Origin: an uncultured Alphaproteobacteria bacterium | GTDB taxonomy: Bacteria > Pseudomonadota > Alphaproteobacteria > Caulobacterales > Caulobacteraceae | NCBI GenBank assembly: GCA_903860975.1 | Contig: CAIOSI010000003.1 | Span: 1 to 64,000 of the forward strand | DNA length: 64,000 nucleotides | Direction of reading: 5' to 3' | Shown here: one piece after another, positions 1 through 8,071 of the stretch | How positions within the stretch are numbered: position 1 is the first letter of the stretch | How the letters are laid out: each line of letters starts with the position of its first letter | Program-made: the position numbers and the translations under genes | The notes under the pieces: model-generated | Database searches by the model: none | The model's input: the letters and a program-made list of their open reading frames with translations, nothing else | Told to the model about the DNA's origin: nothing

Positions 1-189
1 AACGCCAAGCGGGTCCAGCGGATCTGGCGACAGGAGGGGCTGAAGGTCCCACAAAAACAACCAAAGCGCGGCCGCCTTTGGCTGAACGATGGCTCGTGCG
101 TGCGTCTGCGCGCCGAGCGGCCCAACCACGTCTGGTCCTACTCAAGTGATTTTGTCGCTGTTCAAATAGCGGGTTCTGTGTCGGCGTAA
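1..189 (+). pseudogene. IS3-family transposase remnant (OrfB fragment)
   Basis: Frame 1 is open from the left edge to TAA at 187-189. It reads NAKRVQRIWRQEGLKVPQ and then QPKRGRLWLNDGS...ERPNHVWSY, which is the HTH_21/pre-catalytic part of IS3-family OrfB, just before the integrase core. After HVWSY the family normally runs on into the first catalytic Asp region (DFV...). Here it becomes SSDFVAVQIAGSVSA and stops, so the whole DDE catalytic core is missing. The fragment is open at the left edge, so its 5' part may continue outside. It lies just upstream of hupB. The family call is from motif memory; the truncation is seen directly. Confidence 0.75.
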
Positions 190-208
190 GTCGGTCCAAA
201 ATAGGCCG

Positions 209-228
209 AGAGGGGTGATGGCCCCTCT
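209..228 (+). other. Small hairpin upstream of hupB
   Basis: A perfect 7-bp inverted repeat, AGAGGGG (209-215) and CCCCTCT (222-228), has loop TGATGG and is followed by an A-rich run on the plus strand. It lacks the 3' T-tract of a plus-strand terminator. It could be a leader structure in the hupB mRNA or debris at the IS junction. Confidence 0.4.
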
Positions 229-264
229 GAAAAAAATAAAAAACGCGCTGGGAGATGGATCGAT

Positions 265-540
265 ATGACGAAGGCTGAACTCGCCGAGGCGATGGCCGAA
301 AACTCGGGTCTGAGCAAGAGCCAGGCGAAGGAGGCGCTAGATGCGTTCATCGCTTCGGTCTCCATGTCGCTGAAGGCGGGCAAGGAGGTGCGTCTCGTGG
401 GGTTCGGCAGTTTCGTGCCAATCCAGCGGCCCGCTGGGGCCGCCAGAAACCCGCGCACGGGCGAGGCGGTAAAGCGCAAGGCCTCATTGACGTGCCGTTT
501 CCGGGTTGGGGACACTCTGAAGGCGGCGCTTAACGGCTGA
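265..540 (+). CDS. hupB: HU-family nucleoid DNA-binding protein
   Basis: This 91-aa protein has the length and layout of HU/IHF proteins. It starts MTKAELAEAMAE, has the helical dimerisation half, then the motif VRLVGFGSFVPIQR and the beta-arm tip RNPRTGEAV with the DNA-intercalating proline, and ends FRVGDTLKAALNG. HU binds DNA without strict specificity, bends it and compacts the nucleoid. The start ATG at 265 follows a GGGAG-type RBS. The gene sits directly before tRNA-Val, an arrangement I recall from Caulobacter next to lon; here an IS3 fragment occupies the upstream position. HU rather than IHF is preferred from the RNPRTGE arm and the context; the symbol is by analogy. Confidence 0.93.
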   Translation: MTKAELAEAMAENSGLSKSQAKEALDAFIASVSMSLKAGKEVRLVGFGSFVPIQRPAGAARNPRTGEAVKRKASLTCRFRVGDTLKAALNG

Positions 541-585
541 GGCTTCCCGTTGGAGCCCGACCTGGTTAAGAAGTCCAAATCAAAG

Positions 586-662
586 GGGCGGCTAGCTCAG
601 CTGGTCAGAGCATCTCGTTTACACCGAGAGGGTCGGCGGTTCGAACCCGTCGCCGCCCACCA
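586..662 (+). tRNA. tRNA-Val (anticodon UAC)
   Basis: A full cloverleaf of 77 nt includes an encoded CCA. Acceptor GGGCGGC pairs with GCCGCCC (652-658), the discriminator is A659 and CCA is 660-662. The D-arm is GCTC...GAGC, the anticodon stem TCTCG/CGAGA carries loop TTTACAC giving UAC, and the T-arm GGCGG-TTCGAAC-CCGTC is canonical. It marks the left border of the accessory block that separates it from tRNA-Asp and nuoA. Confidence 0.97.
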
Positions 663-732
663 TCTTTCGCGTGCAAGGTGCGCACCGGCAAACTCAGCCG
701 CCTGTCGTTTGAAAGTGGGCTTTGCAGAGAGA

Positions 733-1635
733 TTGGAACGCCAAGTGCTCAGGTGGGCGATGGGGATATCCTTGGCGCTGGGGGCCACTATGGCAGTTGC
801 TGAGCCGGCATCTCTTGATGATTATATGAAACAGACGCGCCATTCGGCCGATGCGACTGTTCATTATGGTCCCGCAAATTCTCAGGTTGCAGAGCTCTTT
901 TTGCCCAAAACAAAGGGGCCGCATCCGATTGTTGTGCTGCTGCATGGCGGTTGTTTCCTCAATCAGTATGAGGGTTTTGCGCAGACGAGCGGACTTGCGT
1001 CCGACCTGGCCGGGCGCGGCTATGCCGTTTGGAATGTCGAGTACCGCAAGTTGGGCGAGGCCGGCGCGGGTTATCCAGGCACCTTCCAGGATGTCGCAGC
1101 AGCGATTGATGCGTTGCGGGCCGAAGCCCCGAAGCACGGGCTGGATCTCAAGCGCGTCGTGGCGGTTGGCCACTCTGCGGGAGGCCACTTGGCCTTGTGG
1201 GCTGCGGGCCGGAAAAATCTGCCGTCGAATAGTCCGCTTCAGACGGCAAGTCCGTTGAAGATTGGCGCCGTGATCAGCCTGGCTGGGATCGGGGACTTGC
1301 AAGGGCAGGGTAGGGTCTTTGGTCTTCCCTGTGGCGATGACACGATCGAGCGCCTGGTCGATACGAAAAACCGAAAGCAGCCTTTCGCAGATACGTCGCC
1401 TGCTGAGCTCCTGCCGTTGGGAGCGCGGGTGGTCATGGTCCATGGGACCTTTGACCCCGTGATGCCGCCTTACACGGGACGCGACTTCGTCCTTAAAGTC
1501 CGCAGTGCCGGCGATTCCGCCGATGTTATCACCCTGCCTGATGCCGCGCATTTTGACCTCGTCATTCCGACGACGCCGGCCTGGAAAGCGATCGTGGCGG
1601 TGCTGGACCGAGAAATGAAGGCCCTGCCGCGCTGA
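733..1635 (+). CDS. Exported alpha/beta hydrolase (BD-FAE / kynurenine formamidase-like)
   Basis: Catalytic features of an esterase-type alpha/beta hydrolase are visible: oxyanion motif HGGCF, nucleophile elbow GHSAGGH (Ser about 148), acid in GTFDP (Asp about 241) and His in DAAHFDL (about 273). The N-terminus MERQVLRWAMGISLALG...AVAEP looks like a signal peptide cut after VAEP or nearby, so export is likely. The open frame extends upstream through tRNA-Val, so the true start is downstream. TTG at 733 has a GAGAG-type RBS; GTG 745 and ATG 760 are alternatives. The family includes kynurenine formamidases and acyl esterases; substrate unknown. The next gene is a peptide transporter on the same strand. 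Confidence 0.8.
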   Translation: MERQVLRWAMGISLALGATMAVAEPASLDDYMKQTRHSADATVHYGPANSQVAELFLPKTKGPHPIVVLLHGGCFLNQYEGFAQTSGLASDLAGRGYAVWNVEYRKLGEAGAGYPGTFQDVAAAIDALRAEAPKHGLDLKRVVAVGHSAGGHLALWAAGRKNLPSNSPLQTASPLKIGAVISLAGIGDLQGQGRVFGLPCGDDTIERLVDTKNRKQPFADTSPAELLPLGARVVMVHGTFDPVMPPYTGRDFVLKVRSAGDSADVITLPDAAHFDLVIPTTPAWKAIVAVLDREMKALPR

Positions 1636-1699
1636 TGGCATGGCACCTTCCATTCAGCTCAACGTTGGCGCCTAACTCGCTGCGGCTTTTGGAGATTCT

Positions 1700-3130
1700 A
1701 TGACCGCCGTGCCTTCTAACGCAGACGATCGGTCGTTCGTAGGCCACCCGAAAGGGCTCGCCATTCTATCGTTTACCGAAGCCTGGGAGCGGTTTTCCTA
1801 CTACGGCATGACGACGCTGTTGGTTCTCTACATGACCAAGCAGTTGTTACTTCCTGGGCATGCGGAACACGTGGCTGGCTTCGATGCCGCACGCTGGTTT
1901 CTTCAGCATACCTACGGCGGCGGCAAGGTGCTTTCCGTCGTGGCCCTGGCATCGGCGATCTACGGTTTCTATTCCAGTACGGTCTATCTGACCCCGATCT
2001 TCGGCGGCCTTTTGGCCGACTATGTGCTGGGACGAACGAAGACCGTGATCCTTGGTGCCTGCTTGATGGCGCTCGGCCATTTCCTCATGGCCTTTGATGT
2101 ATCATTTCTGATCGCGCTGATCTGCCTGATGCTCGGCGCAGGCTGCCTAAAGGGCAACCTCGCCACCCAGGTTGGCGGCCTATACGGCGCAACTGACAAT
2201 CGGCGGGCCGATGCTTTCCAGATCTACTACTTGGGCATCAACGCCGGCGTAATCTTCGGTCCGATGGTGACCGGGACTTTGGGTGAAAAGGTCGCCTGGC
2301 ACTACGGGTTCGGCGCAGCTGGCTTGGGCATGTTGGTGTCGCTCGCGGTCTATTTGGCTGGCCGCCGATACCTGCCGCCGGACCCACCAAGAGGCGCAAC
2401 GGCTCGGGCGATCGCAAAAGCGACCCGCGTTCCGATGACCAAGCGCGAATGGCAGGTTGTGGCCTTGCTTGTTTTGCTTTTGCCAGTGCTGGCGCTTTCC
2501 ATCGTCGGCAACAACCAGATCTTCAACGCCTATCTGCTTTGGGCGGACTCAAGCGTCGACAGACATTTGTTCGGCATGCCGATCCTGACAACGTGGCTTA
2601 TCTCGGTGGATTCTGCCGTCTCGGTCGGAATGCTCGTCCTGGTCGTGTGGTTCTGGCGCCAGTGGGCCAAGCGCTTCCCTGAACCGGACGAAATCGGCAA
2701 GCTCGCCATTGGTTGCTTTATCGGAGCCGCCGGCGTCGTGTGTCTGGCCGTGGGTTCCAGCCTTGCTGCGGTGAGCGGGCACAAGGTCGCGTTTGGATGG
2801 CTGCTGGCCTTCCACTTGCTCAACGATATCGGCTTTGCGAACGTCCTGCCGGTCGGCTTGGCCTTCTATACGCGCTCTGCCCCGAAGGCGATGGCTGGGT
2901 TCGTTGTCGGTCTTTACTATCTCAACCTTTGGGGGGGGAACACGCTGGTGGGGATCCTCGGTGGCTTTCTGGAAAAAATGCCCGCTGCGCAGTTCTGGTT
3001 GCTACATGCGGGTTTGGTTGCCGTCGCCGGCATTGTCTTTTTGATCGTTCGTCTGTTGTTCGGGCACTTACTGATCGGCGTGGCCGTTCAGCCGGACTTC
3101 GTGCGCGCCGACGCTGGCGAAGTCCCTTAG
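1700..3130 (+). CDS. POT/PTR2-family proton-coupled oligopeptide transporter
   Basis: The 476-aa multi-pass inner-membrane protein carries the POT signature ExxERFxYYG near residues 27-36 (EAWERFSYYG), which couples protons to peptide uptake, and the TM5-region stretch QIYYLGINAGVIFGPM. About 12-14 hydrophobic segments can be traced, as usual for bacterial POT proteins of 450-520 aa. POT carriers import di- and tripeptides. It is followed after 6 bp by an aldo/keto reductase, so these are probably cotranscribed. Substrate class is from family knowledge; the exact substrate cannot be read from sequence. Confidence 0.9.
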   Translation: MTAVPSNADDRSFVGHPKGLAILSFTEAWERFSYYGMTTLLVLYMTKQLLLPGHAEHVAGFDAARWFLQHTYGGGKVLSVVALASAIYGFYSSTVYLTPIFGGLLADYVLGRTKTVILGACLMALGHFLMAFDVSFLIALICLMLGAGCLKGNLATQVGGLYGATDNRRADAFQIYYLGINAGVIFGPMVTGTLGEKVAWHYGFGAAGLGMLVSLAVYLAGRRYLPPDPPRGATARAIAKATRVPMTKREWQVVALLVLLLPVLALSIVGNNQIFNAYLLWADSSVDRHLFGMPILTTWLISVDSAVSVGMLVLVVWFWRQWAKRFPEPDEIGKLAIGCFIGAAGVVCLAVGSSLAAVSGHKVAFGWLLAFHLLNDIGFANVLPVGLAFYTRSAPKAMAGFVVGLYYLNLWGGNTLVGILGGFLEKMPAAQFWLLHAGLVAVAGIVFLIVRLLFGHLLIGVAVQPDFVRADAGEVP

Positions 3131-3136
3131 GCGCGC

Positions 3137-4060
3137 ATGCGTTACCGACCCCTCGGTCAGACGGGATACCTGGTCTCCGAGATCGGCTTCGGAGCGGCGA
3201 GCTGGTGGGGTAAGCCGCAGTTTTCTGACGCGGTCGCATTCCGGTTGGTGCATGCCGCGCTCGACGGCGGCGTCACATACTTCGATACCGGGGCGAGCTA
3301 CTCGGGCGGAAATGCGGAGCCCCGGCTAGGGCGAGCCCTTAAAGGACGCGACCTCTCTAAGCTGGTTGTCGCGACCAAAGCTGGCACGTTTGCGGCCGCG
3401 GGACGAATTCGTAGGGATTTTTCGGTGGCTGCGGTTGTCGCCAGTGCGGAACGAAGCTTGCGCAACCTTGGTCTGGAGACCCTTCCCCTGCTGCAACTGC
3501 ACGGCCCGGCGTTGTCGGATCTGACCGACGAGTTGCGAACGGCCTTGGCGGGACTGAAGTCGCGCGGGCTCATCGGGGCCGTTGGAGTCAACAGCTTCGA
3601 TCCCGCGGTGATCGATCAGATTATCGAGTTCCCCGACTTCAATGTGATCATGATCGACTACAACGTCCTGCGTCCTGAGCGCGAGCCTCTTATCGCCAAG
3701 GCCGCGGCCGCTGGAAAAGGCGTCCTGGCAGGGATGGCGTTGGCCATGGGCCACACGGGCTGGCAGGTGGCAAAGATCCGAGCGCCGCGCGATATTTGGT
3801 ACGCGGCGCGGGGATTGTTGCGCCATCGCCGGGACGTCCAGGACGGGGTTCGGTTCGGATTTCTCAATCGCCTGCCGGCAATGAGCGGTTCCCAGGCCGC
3901 CTTGGCCTATGTGCTGGCGAATGCCAACGTCGCCTGCGCGGTCGCAGGGACCACGCGGATGGCCCATCTGATCCAAAATCTTTCGGCGTCCGGGATGACA
4001 TTGTCTGGCGAAGTGATGGCGTTGATCCGGTCCCATCAAACAGAGCGGCTTTCTGGGTGA
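3137..4060 (+). CDS. Aldo/keto reductase
   Basis: This 307-aa TIM-barrel oxidoreductase begins MRYRPLGQTGYLVSEIGFG, typical of the family. The catalytic tetrad can be placed at Asp50 and Tyr55 (FDTGASY), Lys81 (VVATKAG) and His122 (LQLHG). These enzymes use NADPH to reduce aldehydes or ketones. It starts 6 bp after the transporter and lies 58 bp before a flavin monooxygenase, suggesting one accessory catabolic transcript. It resembles the L-fucose/D-threo-aldose dehydrogenase subgroup in overall layout, but the substrate is not determinable. Confidence 0.88.
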   Translation: MRYRPLGQTGYLVSEIGFGAASWWGKPQFSDAVAFRLVHAALDGGVTYFDTGASYSGGNAEPRLGRALKGRDLSKLVVATKAGTFAAAGRIRRDFSVAAVVASAERSLRNLGLETLPLLQLHGPALSDLTDELRTALAGLKSRGLIGAVGVNSFDPAVIDQIIEFPDFNVIMIDYNVLRPEREPLIAKAAAAGKGVLAGMALAMGHTGWQVAKIRAPRDIWYAARGLLRHRRDVQDGVRFGFLNRLPAMSGSQAALAYVLANANVACAVAGTTRMAHLIQNLSASGMTLSGEVMALIRSHQTERLSG

Positions 4061-4118
4061 CATCCCGCTTCCGGCGGAGTCATTGTAGTGATCAACGATA
4101 ACCTGGTGGGAGATGACG

Positions 4119-6044
4119 ATGGCCGACGAAGCCGAGCTCGACAGAGCCCTGGAGGCGGCACACTTGCCTGCGTTGATCGCAGCGATGGTGCACATGACGG
4201 GGGATGCTGGCTGGCTGAGGCCGGAATGGACCCCGGTATACTCGCCGTTTTCTCCCCCCGGCGATATTGGTCTCTCCCAAGAGGTCCAAGCCGATATCCG
4301 CGTCCACGCCAAGGCTGCAATCGAGGGCTATGCGGCGTCGGGATCACCGAAAATGCCGGGCCCCGACACCGCGACCTTGCGCAGGATGATGGATTTTGTG
4401 GGTGGAGCGCCGATCCCGGAGACCTATGCCGACTTTCTGATCGACGAGCTGGCGATCTCCGGCAAGAGCAGCAAGGACCCGCAGTTCGAACAGCCTCAAC
4501 TGAAGGAGGCCGCCCGCCGCCTTAAGGTTTTGGTCATCGGCGCGGGCATGTCGGGCCTCCTGGCCGGAATCCGCCTTACCGATGCCGGTGTGCCCTTCGA
4601 AATCGTAGAATCGAACCCCGATGTGGGGGGCACCTGGCTGGTGAACACCTATCCAGGCTGCCGGGTCGATAATTCCAACCACATGTACAGCTACTCCTTT
4701 GAGCCGAACCATGCCTGGCCTCAGCACTTCTCGCCCCAGCCAGAACTGCTCAAATATTTCCGCGGCGTCGCGGACAAGTATCATCTGAAGGATCACATTC
4801 GCTTCGAAACAAAGGTCGAGAGCCTGGTCTGGGATGAGATCAACTCAGTCTGGCGTGTCGAACTTCGCAATAAGGATGGGCGCGTCGAAACGGTTGAGGC
4901 GAACGCCGTCATCACCGCTGTGGGTCAGCTGAACAAGCCGCGCATTCCACAGATCGAGGGCGTCGGAACGTTCGAGGGGCCCGCCTTCCATTCGGCTGAG
5001 TGGCGCCATGATGTTGAGCTTGCCGGCAAGCGCGTGGCGGTAATCGGGACCGGCGCCTCGGCTTATCAATTTGTTCCCGAGATCGCACCGCAGGTGGCGA
5101 GCCTCAAGGTTTTTCAACGTACGCCCCCCTGGGGGCTGCCGGCCCCGAACTACCACGACGATGTGCCCGAGGGCATGAAGTGGCTGCTCGAGCACATCGC
5201 CTACTACGACAAGTGGTACCGCTTCTGGCTGTTCTGGAGGACCACAGAGGGGTTCCTGCCGATGGTCAAGGCCGACGAGGGCTGGAATGGACCGTCGACC
5301 GCGGTGGGCGCAGCGAACCTGATGCTGCGCGAAATGGCCGCCGAGGCCTTGGCCGCGCAGGTGGCCGATCGGCCGGACTTGCTGGCCAATGTCGTTCCGA
5401 CCTATCCGCTCGGTGGGAAACGAGCGGTTTTGGACAACGGCGTCTGGCTGGCAGCATTGAAGCGGCCGAACGTGGAGTTGATTGCGCAGTCGATCACGAA
5501 GATCACACCAAAGGGGGTCCTGACCGCCGACGGCGTCGAACACGAGGTGGACGTCATAATCTACGGGACCGGCTTTACGGCGAGCAAATTCCTATCCGGT
5601 CTGAAAGTGACCGGACGCGAAGGTCGCGATCTCCATCAAAGCTGGGCGGGCGATGCGCGAGCCTACCTCGGCATGACAACGCCAGGTTTTCCGAATTTCT
5701 TTATGATCTACGGACCCAATACCAACATCGTTGTAAATGGCTCGATCATCTTTTTCTCTGAGTGCTCCGTTCGCTACATTGTGGGGGCCGTGCGGCTCCT
5801 GGCCGAGACCGGCGCCAAAGCGATTGAGGTCAAGCGCAAAGTCCACGATGACTTCAACGTCGGCGTAGATGAGGCCAACAAGGGTTGGGCGTGGGGCTCG
5901 GAGGGGGTCTCCAGCTGGTACAAGAATGAGTTTGGTCGGGTGAGCCAGAACTGGCCCTTCGAGCTCATCGACTATTGGCGCGCGACGCTAGCCCCCAACC
6001 CCGAAGATTTTGTGCTGATCAAGCAACCCGAACCTGTGGCCTGA
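4119..6044 (+). CDS. Flavin-containing monooxygenase, Baeyer-Villiger type
   Basis: FAD site GAGMSG is near residue 141, the BVMO fingerprint FxGxxxHxxxW is present as FEGPAFHSAEW from about residue 285, and the NADPH Rossmann motif GTGASA lies near 310. The extra 130-residue N-terminal region before the FAD fold is typical of the long BVMOs. The enzyme class inserts one oxygen next to a carbonyl, turning ketones into esters or lactones, or oxidises heteroatoms. ATG 4119 is chosen because GGGAG at 4108-4112 is correctly spaced for it and too close to the ATG at 4113. With the neighbouring reductase and hydrolase it could form a ketone-degrading set (inference). Confidence 0.9.
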   Translation: MADEAELDRALEAAHLPALIAAMVHMTGDAGWLRPEWTPVYSPFSPPGDIGLSQEVQADIRVHAKAAIEGYAASGSPKMPGPDTATLRRMMDFVGGAPIPETYADFLIDELAISGKSSKDPQFEQPQLKEAARRLKVLVIGAGMSGLLAGIRLTDAGVPFEIVESNPDVGGTWLVNTYPGCRVDNSNHMYSYSFEPNHAWPQHFSPQPELLKYFRGVADKYHLKDHIRFETKVESLVWDEINSVWRVELRNKDGRVETVEANAVITAVGQLNKPRIPQIEGVGTFEGPAFHSAEWRHDVELAGKRVAVIGTGASAYQFVPEIAPQVASLKVFQRTPPWGLPAPNYHDDVPEGMKWLLEHIAYYDKWYRFWLFWRTTEGFLPMVKADEGWNGPSTAVGAANLMLREMAAEALAAQVADRPDLLANVVPTYPLGGKRAVLDNGVWLAALKRPNVELIAQSITKITPKGVLTADGVEHEVDVIIYGTGFTASKFLSGLKVTGREGRDLHQSWAGDARAYLGMTTPGFPNFFMIYGPNTNIVVNGSIIFFSECSVRYIVGAVRLLAETGAKAIEVKRKVHDDFNVGVDEANKGWAWGSEGVSSWYKNEFGRVSQNWPFELIDYWRATLAPNPEDFVLIKQPEPVA

Positions 6045-6477
6045 CGAGGACAGGAGTCATTGGTGACGTCACAGGCGGCCGGGCGTGCAGGGCGATTGCT
6101 TGCAAGCTCAGCGTGTCGCCTTCGGCAATTGGCGTCTGCTGCTGTCTGAATGGGTGGAATTCTTGGGCGGTGGCTCAAGCGACGGGGCGCTTGGGCGCTC
6201 ATTGACGGGTGATCCCCAGCGTCTGGGCGCTCCTGTGCACGTCTTTACGCTGACCGTGCGCTCGCCGGCTCTTGGCCAAGCTCGCGGGGCGCAACATATT
6301 TTTTTCGATCGACTGCCTCGAAAGTCGCCGATCTGAAACTCAAAGCCTCAGGACTGAAGGGACAACGGCACACCGATGTTGCCGCGCGCATCCTATTTGT
6401 CGGGCGCTTTTTCCAAACTTGACCGTCATTCGATTTTATTTAATCTGAAATTACGCTAGTTATATAGAGTGAAATAA

Positions 6478-6498
6478 ATATAGATTTCCAATCTATAT
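6478..6498. promoter_or_regulatory. Perfect 9-bp inverted repeat, possible operator
   Basis: ATATAGATT (6478-6486) and AATCTATAT (6490-6498) are exact reverse complements separated by TCC. In AT-rich DNA some palindromes arise by chance, but a 9-bp perfect arm pair with a 3-nt spacer is typical of a dimeric regulator site. It is about 220 bp upstream of the PEP-CTERM gene start. Confidence 0.4.
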
Positions 6499-6688
6499 AT
6501 TTTATAGTTGAGCATATTTCATTTAGTTGGTTTTTTATCACAAATTTACTTGAAAATGTAGATTTTTAGTGAAATATTTGTTATGAATCCAGGGGCTTAA
6601 ATTCTAGTGACAGGCCGTATTGATTGATAATTTTCCATAATTATCGGGCGTTTTAGGAACTAATATTCGATCAATATTGTTGGGCCGA

Positions 6689-6706
6689 CGGAGGAATTAC
6701 CCTCCG
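6689..6706 (+). promoter_or_regulatory. Leader hairpin just before the PEP-CTERM gene
   Basis: CGGAGG (6689-6694) and CCTCCG (6701-6706) form a perfect 6-bp stem with loop AATTAC, 13 bases before the ATG at 6720. The stem contains a strong GGAGG. The likely working RBS is the GGGAAG that begins at the base of the stem, so folding could limit ribosome access. Confidence 0.4.
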
Positions 6707-6719
6707 GGAAGCACCAAAA

Positions 6720-7247
6720 ATGAAAAACCTAACTGCTGCGGTCGCGCTGACCGCCTCGGTGATGGCCTTCGCATCAGGCGCGATCGCTGGCCAAACCATA
6801 ACCTTCGCGCCGCCAGCGGCCGATGGTTCATTCTCGGGTAATTTTGGGGATGCCGGGCTCGTGGGCGGCGCATTCACCGACACCTTCACCTTCAGCCTAC
6901 CGACCGGATTGAGTTCGGCGACGATCTCGTCGACGTTTACTGACGACCTTTTGAACAATATCGACTTCACGTCCGTGACGCTGAACGGTCAGGCCTTCAA
7001 TACAATTTTAACCGGCCAGACCGAGTTCCGGGTCATCAACGGCCTATCTGTCACCAATGGCTTGCAAACGCTCATTGTCGCCGGCACGAGCGGCGGAAAT
7101 GGATCGTATGCAGGAGCGCTTGCCTTCTCCAAGGTTGTCGCTGGTGTTCCGGAGCCAGCCTCCTGGGCTTTGATGATCTTGGGCTTCGGCGGCGTAGGCG
7201 CCTCCCTCAGGCACAATCGTCGGCGAAGTTTGGCTGTGGCCGCCTAA
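6720..7247 (+). CDS. Exported PEP-CTERM (PEPxxWA, FxDxF-type) sorting-domain protein
   Basis: The 175-aa product starts MKNLTAAVALTASVMAFASG, a Sec signal peptide cut near AIAGQ. It contains FTDTFTF, the FxDxF motif seen in a subset of these proteins, and ends with VPEPASWALMILGFG, a hydrophobic segment and the basic tail RHNRRRS. That tail is the alphaproteobacterial PEPxxWA-CTERM signal, handled by an exosortase/archaeosortase-like system during export. No exosortase lies in this window. The function of the mature domain is unknown; such proteins are usually linked to surface or biofilm matrix. The gene is followed by a terminator-like hairpin. Confidence 0.88.
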   Translation: MKNLTAAVALTASVMAFASGAIAGQTITFAPPAADGSFSGNFGDAGLVGGAFTDTFTFSLPTGLSSATISSTFTDDLLNNIDFTSVTLNGQAFNTILTGQTEFRVINGLSVTNGLQTLIVAGTSGGNGSYAGALAFSKVVAGVPEPASWALMILGFGGVGASLRHNRRRSLAVAA

Positions 7248-7257
7248 CGCTTCGAGT

Positions 7258-7283
7258 GGCCGGCAGGAGCGATCTTGCTGGCC
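7258..7283 (+). terminator. Terminator-like hairpin after the PEP-CTERM gene
   Basis: GGCCGGCAGG (7258-7267) can pair with CTTGCTGGCC (7274-7283), giving 10 bp with two G-T wobbles and loop AGCGAT. It starts 11 bp after the stop codon. No clear T-run follows. Confidence 0.5.
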
Positions 7284-7430
7284 GATCGCGCGCCCATTTT
7301 GGCTGTCCCAGCCGATTTGCATGAGAGATGCCAAATGCAGGCAAGTTCAGGCCCCTTAGCTAAGCCGCAGTGAAACCTATTGAACTGTCAGGGGTTTGTA
7401 TCTCGATCGTTCAGCAAGGATCCTAACTTC

Positions 7431-7604
7431 ATGCCTCCCGTATCGCTTGCCTACTCCCTCAGCCAGGTCGACGAGGGGTGGCGTTGGAGCGTCTACGATG
7501 AAGACGGTGTGACGGTGGCTGACGGCTCCAACGCTGATCGAGGCGCGGCGGAAGCCGCCGTAAGTCTAACCCTGCTGTCAGGAACGAAGCCCCTATTTTC
7601 CTAA
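7431..7604 (+). CDS. Small uncharacterised protein
   Basis: A 57-aa product reads MPPVSLAYSLSQVDEGWRWS then VYDEDGVTVADGSNADRGAAEAAV. ATG 7431 has AAGGA at 7416-7420 with a good 10-base spacing, which is why it is preferred over the upstream ATG at 7380. The pattern of a Trp-rich strand, a DEDG turn and a C-terminal Ala-rich helix resembles small soluble proteins I associate with Caulobacterales, but I know of no function. Codon use fits the host. It is not obviously linked to either neighbour. Confidence 0.6.
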   Translation: MPPVSLAYSLSQVDEGWRWSVYDEDGVTVADGSNADRGAAEAAVSLTLLSGTKPLFS

Positions 7605-8071
7605 TCTCTCCAGAGGGTTCCTGGGGTCTCTTTGGAATTTTGTAGTTTGATCCGGAGCAACCATCAGCGATCTGGCGAGCGCCCCTAATTGTTGTCGCGG
7701 GGAGGTGAGGCTGATGACAGCGCAAGGGCGTCTTTGTCGCGCTGTGGGCTGTGCCGCTAGCGCTGCCTTATCGCACGACGCGCCGGCAGCTTCACAGTTC
7801 ATGAAGCTGGCGGTCCGGTGGCGGGCTGTTGCAGTCCAAGATATTTTCTTGAGCCACGCTGACCGCGCTAACGATCTGCTTGTGAAGAAATGCGGGTCAT
7901 ATGATTATTTGTGCTCTCCAGGACAAAAAAACTGCACGTGTTTTACGATCGTGTTATTATTGAGTTTGATCAATTCCCGATTTCAAAAACGGGATATACA
8001 AATATTGATTAAATAAATGCTGGGAATGGCTTTCAATATGTTTGCCTCTGAGCATTAAAGACAAGGCCCGA
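7605..8071. other. Intergenic region before the histidine kinase
   Basis: This stretch holds no convincing gene. A 103-codon open frame on the plus strand (7705-8016) has no domain-like features and runs into AT-rich DNA near 7930-8030. That AT-rich part is probably the promoter region for the kinase gene, but no clear -35/-10 pair stands out. Confidence 0.4.

Larger units (their letters stand above)
6045..6719. other. Intergenic region with AT-rich segment before the PEP-CTERM gene
   Basis: No gene is recognised in these 675 bp. A perfect palindrome GTGACGTCAC lies at 6063-6072, just after the monooxygenase stop. From about 6423 to 6680 the base composition turns strongly AT-rich compared with the rest of the window. 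This part holds a 9-bp inverted repeat around a TCC spacer (6478-6498), a CtrA-like TTAA-N7-TTAC (6440-6454) and two AATATT elements 5 bp apart (6662-6678). It is probably the regulatory region of the next gene; short open frames here have no recognisable content. Confidence 0.5.

Noticed and set aside
550..732. N-terminal extension of the alpha/beta hydrolase frame
   Set aside because: It reads through tRNA-Val and has no conserved residues; a signal peptide starts further down.
6085..6336. 83-codon open frame after the monooxygenase
   Set aside because: No RBS and no domain-like composition; it crosses ordinary intergenic DNA.
7705..8016. 103-codon open frame before the histidine kinase
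   Set aside because: It runs into AT-rich non-coding sequence and has no recognisable features.
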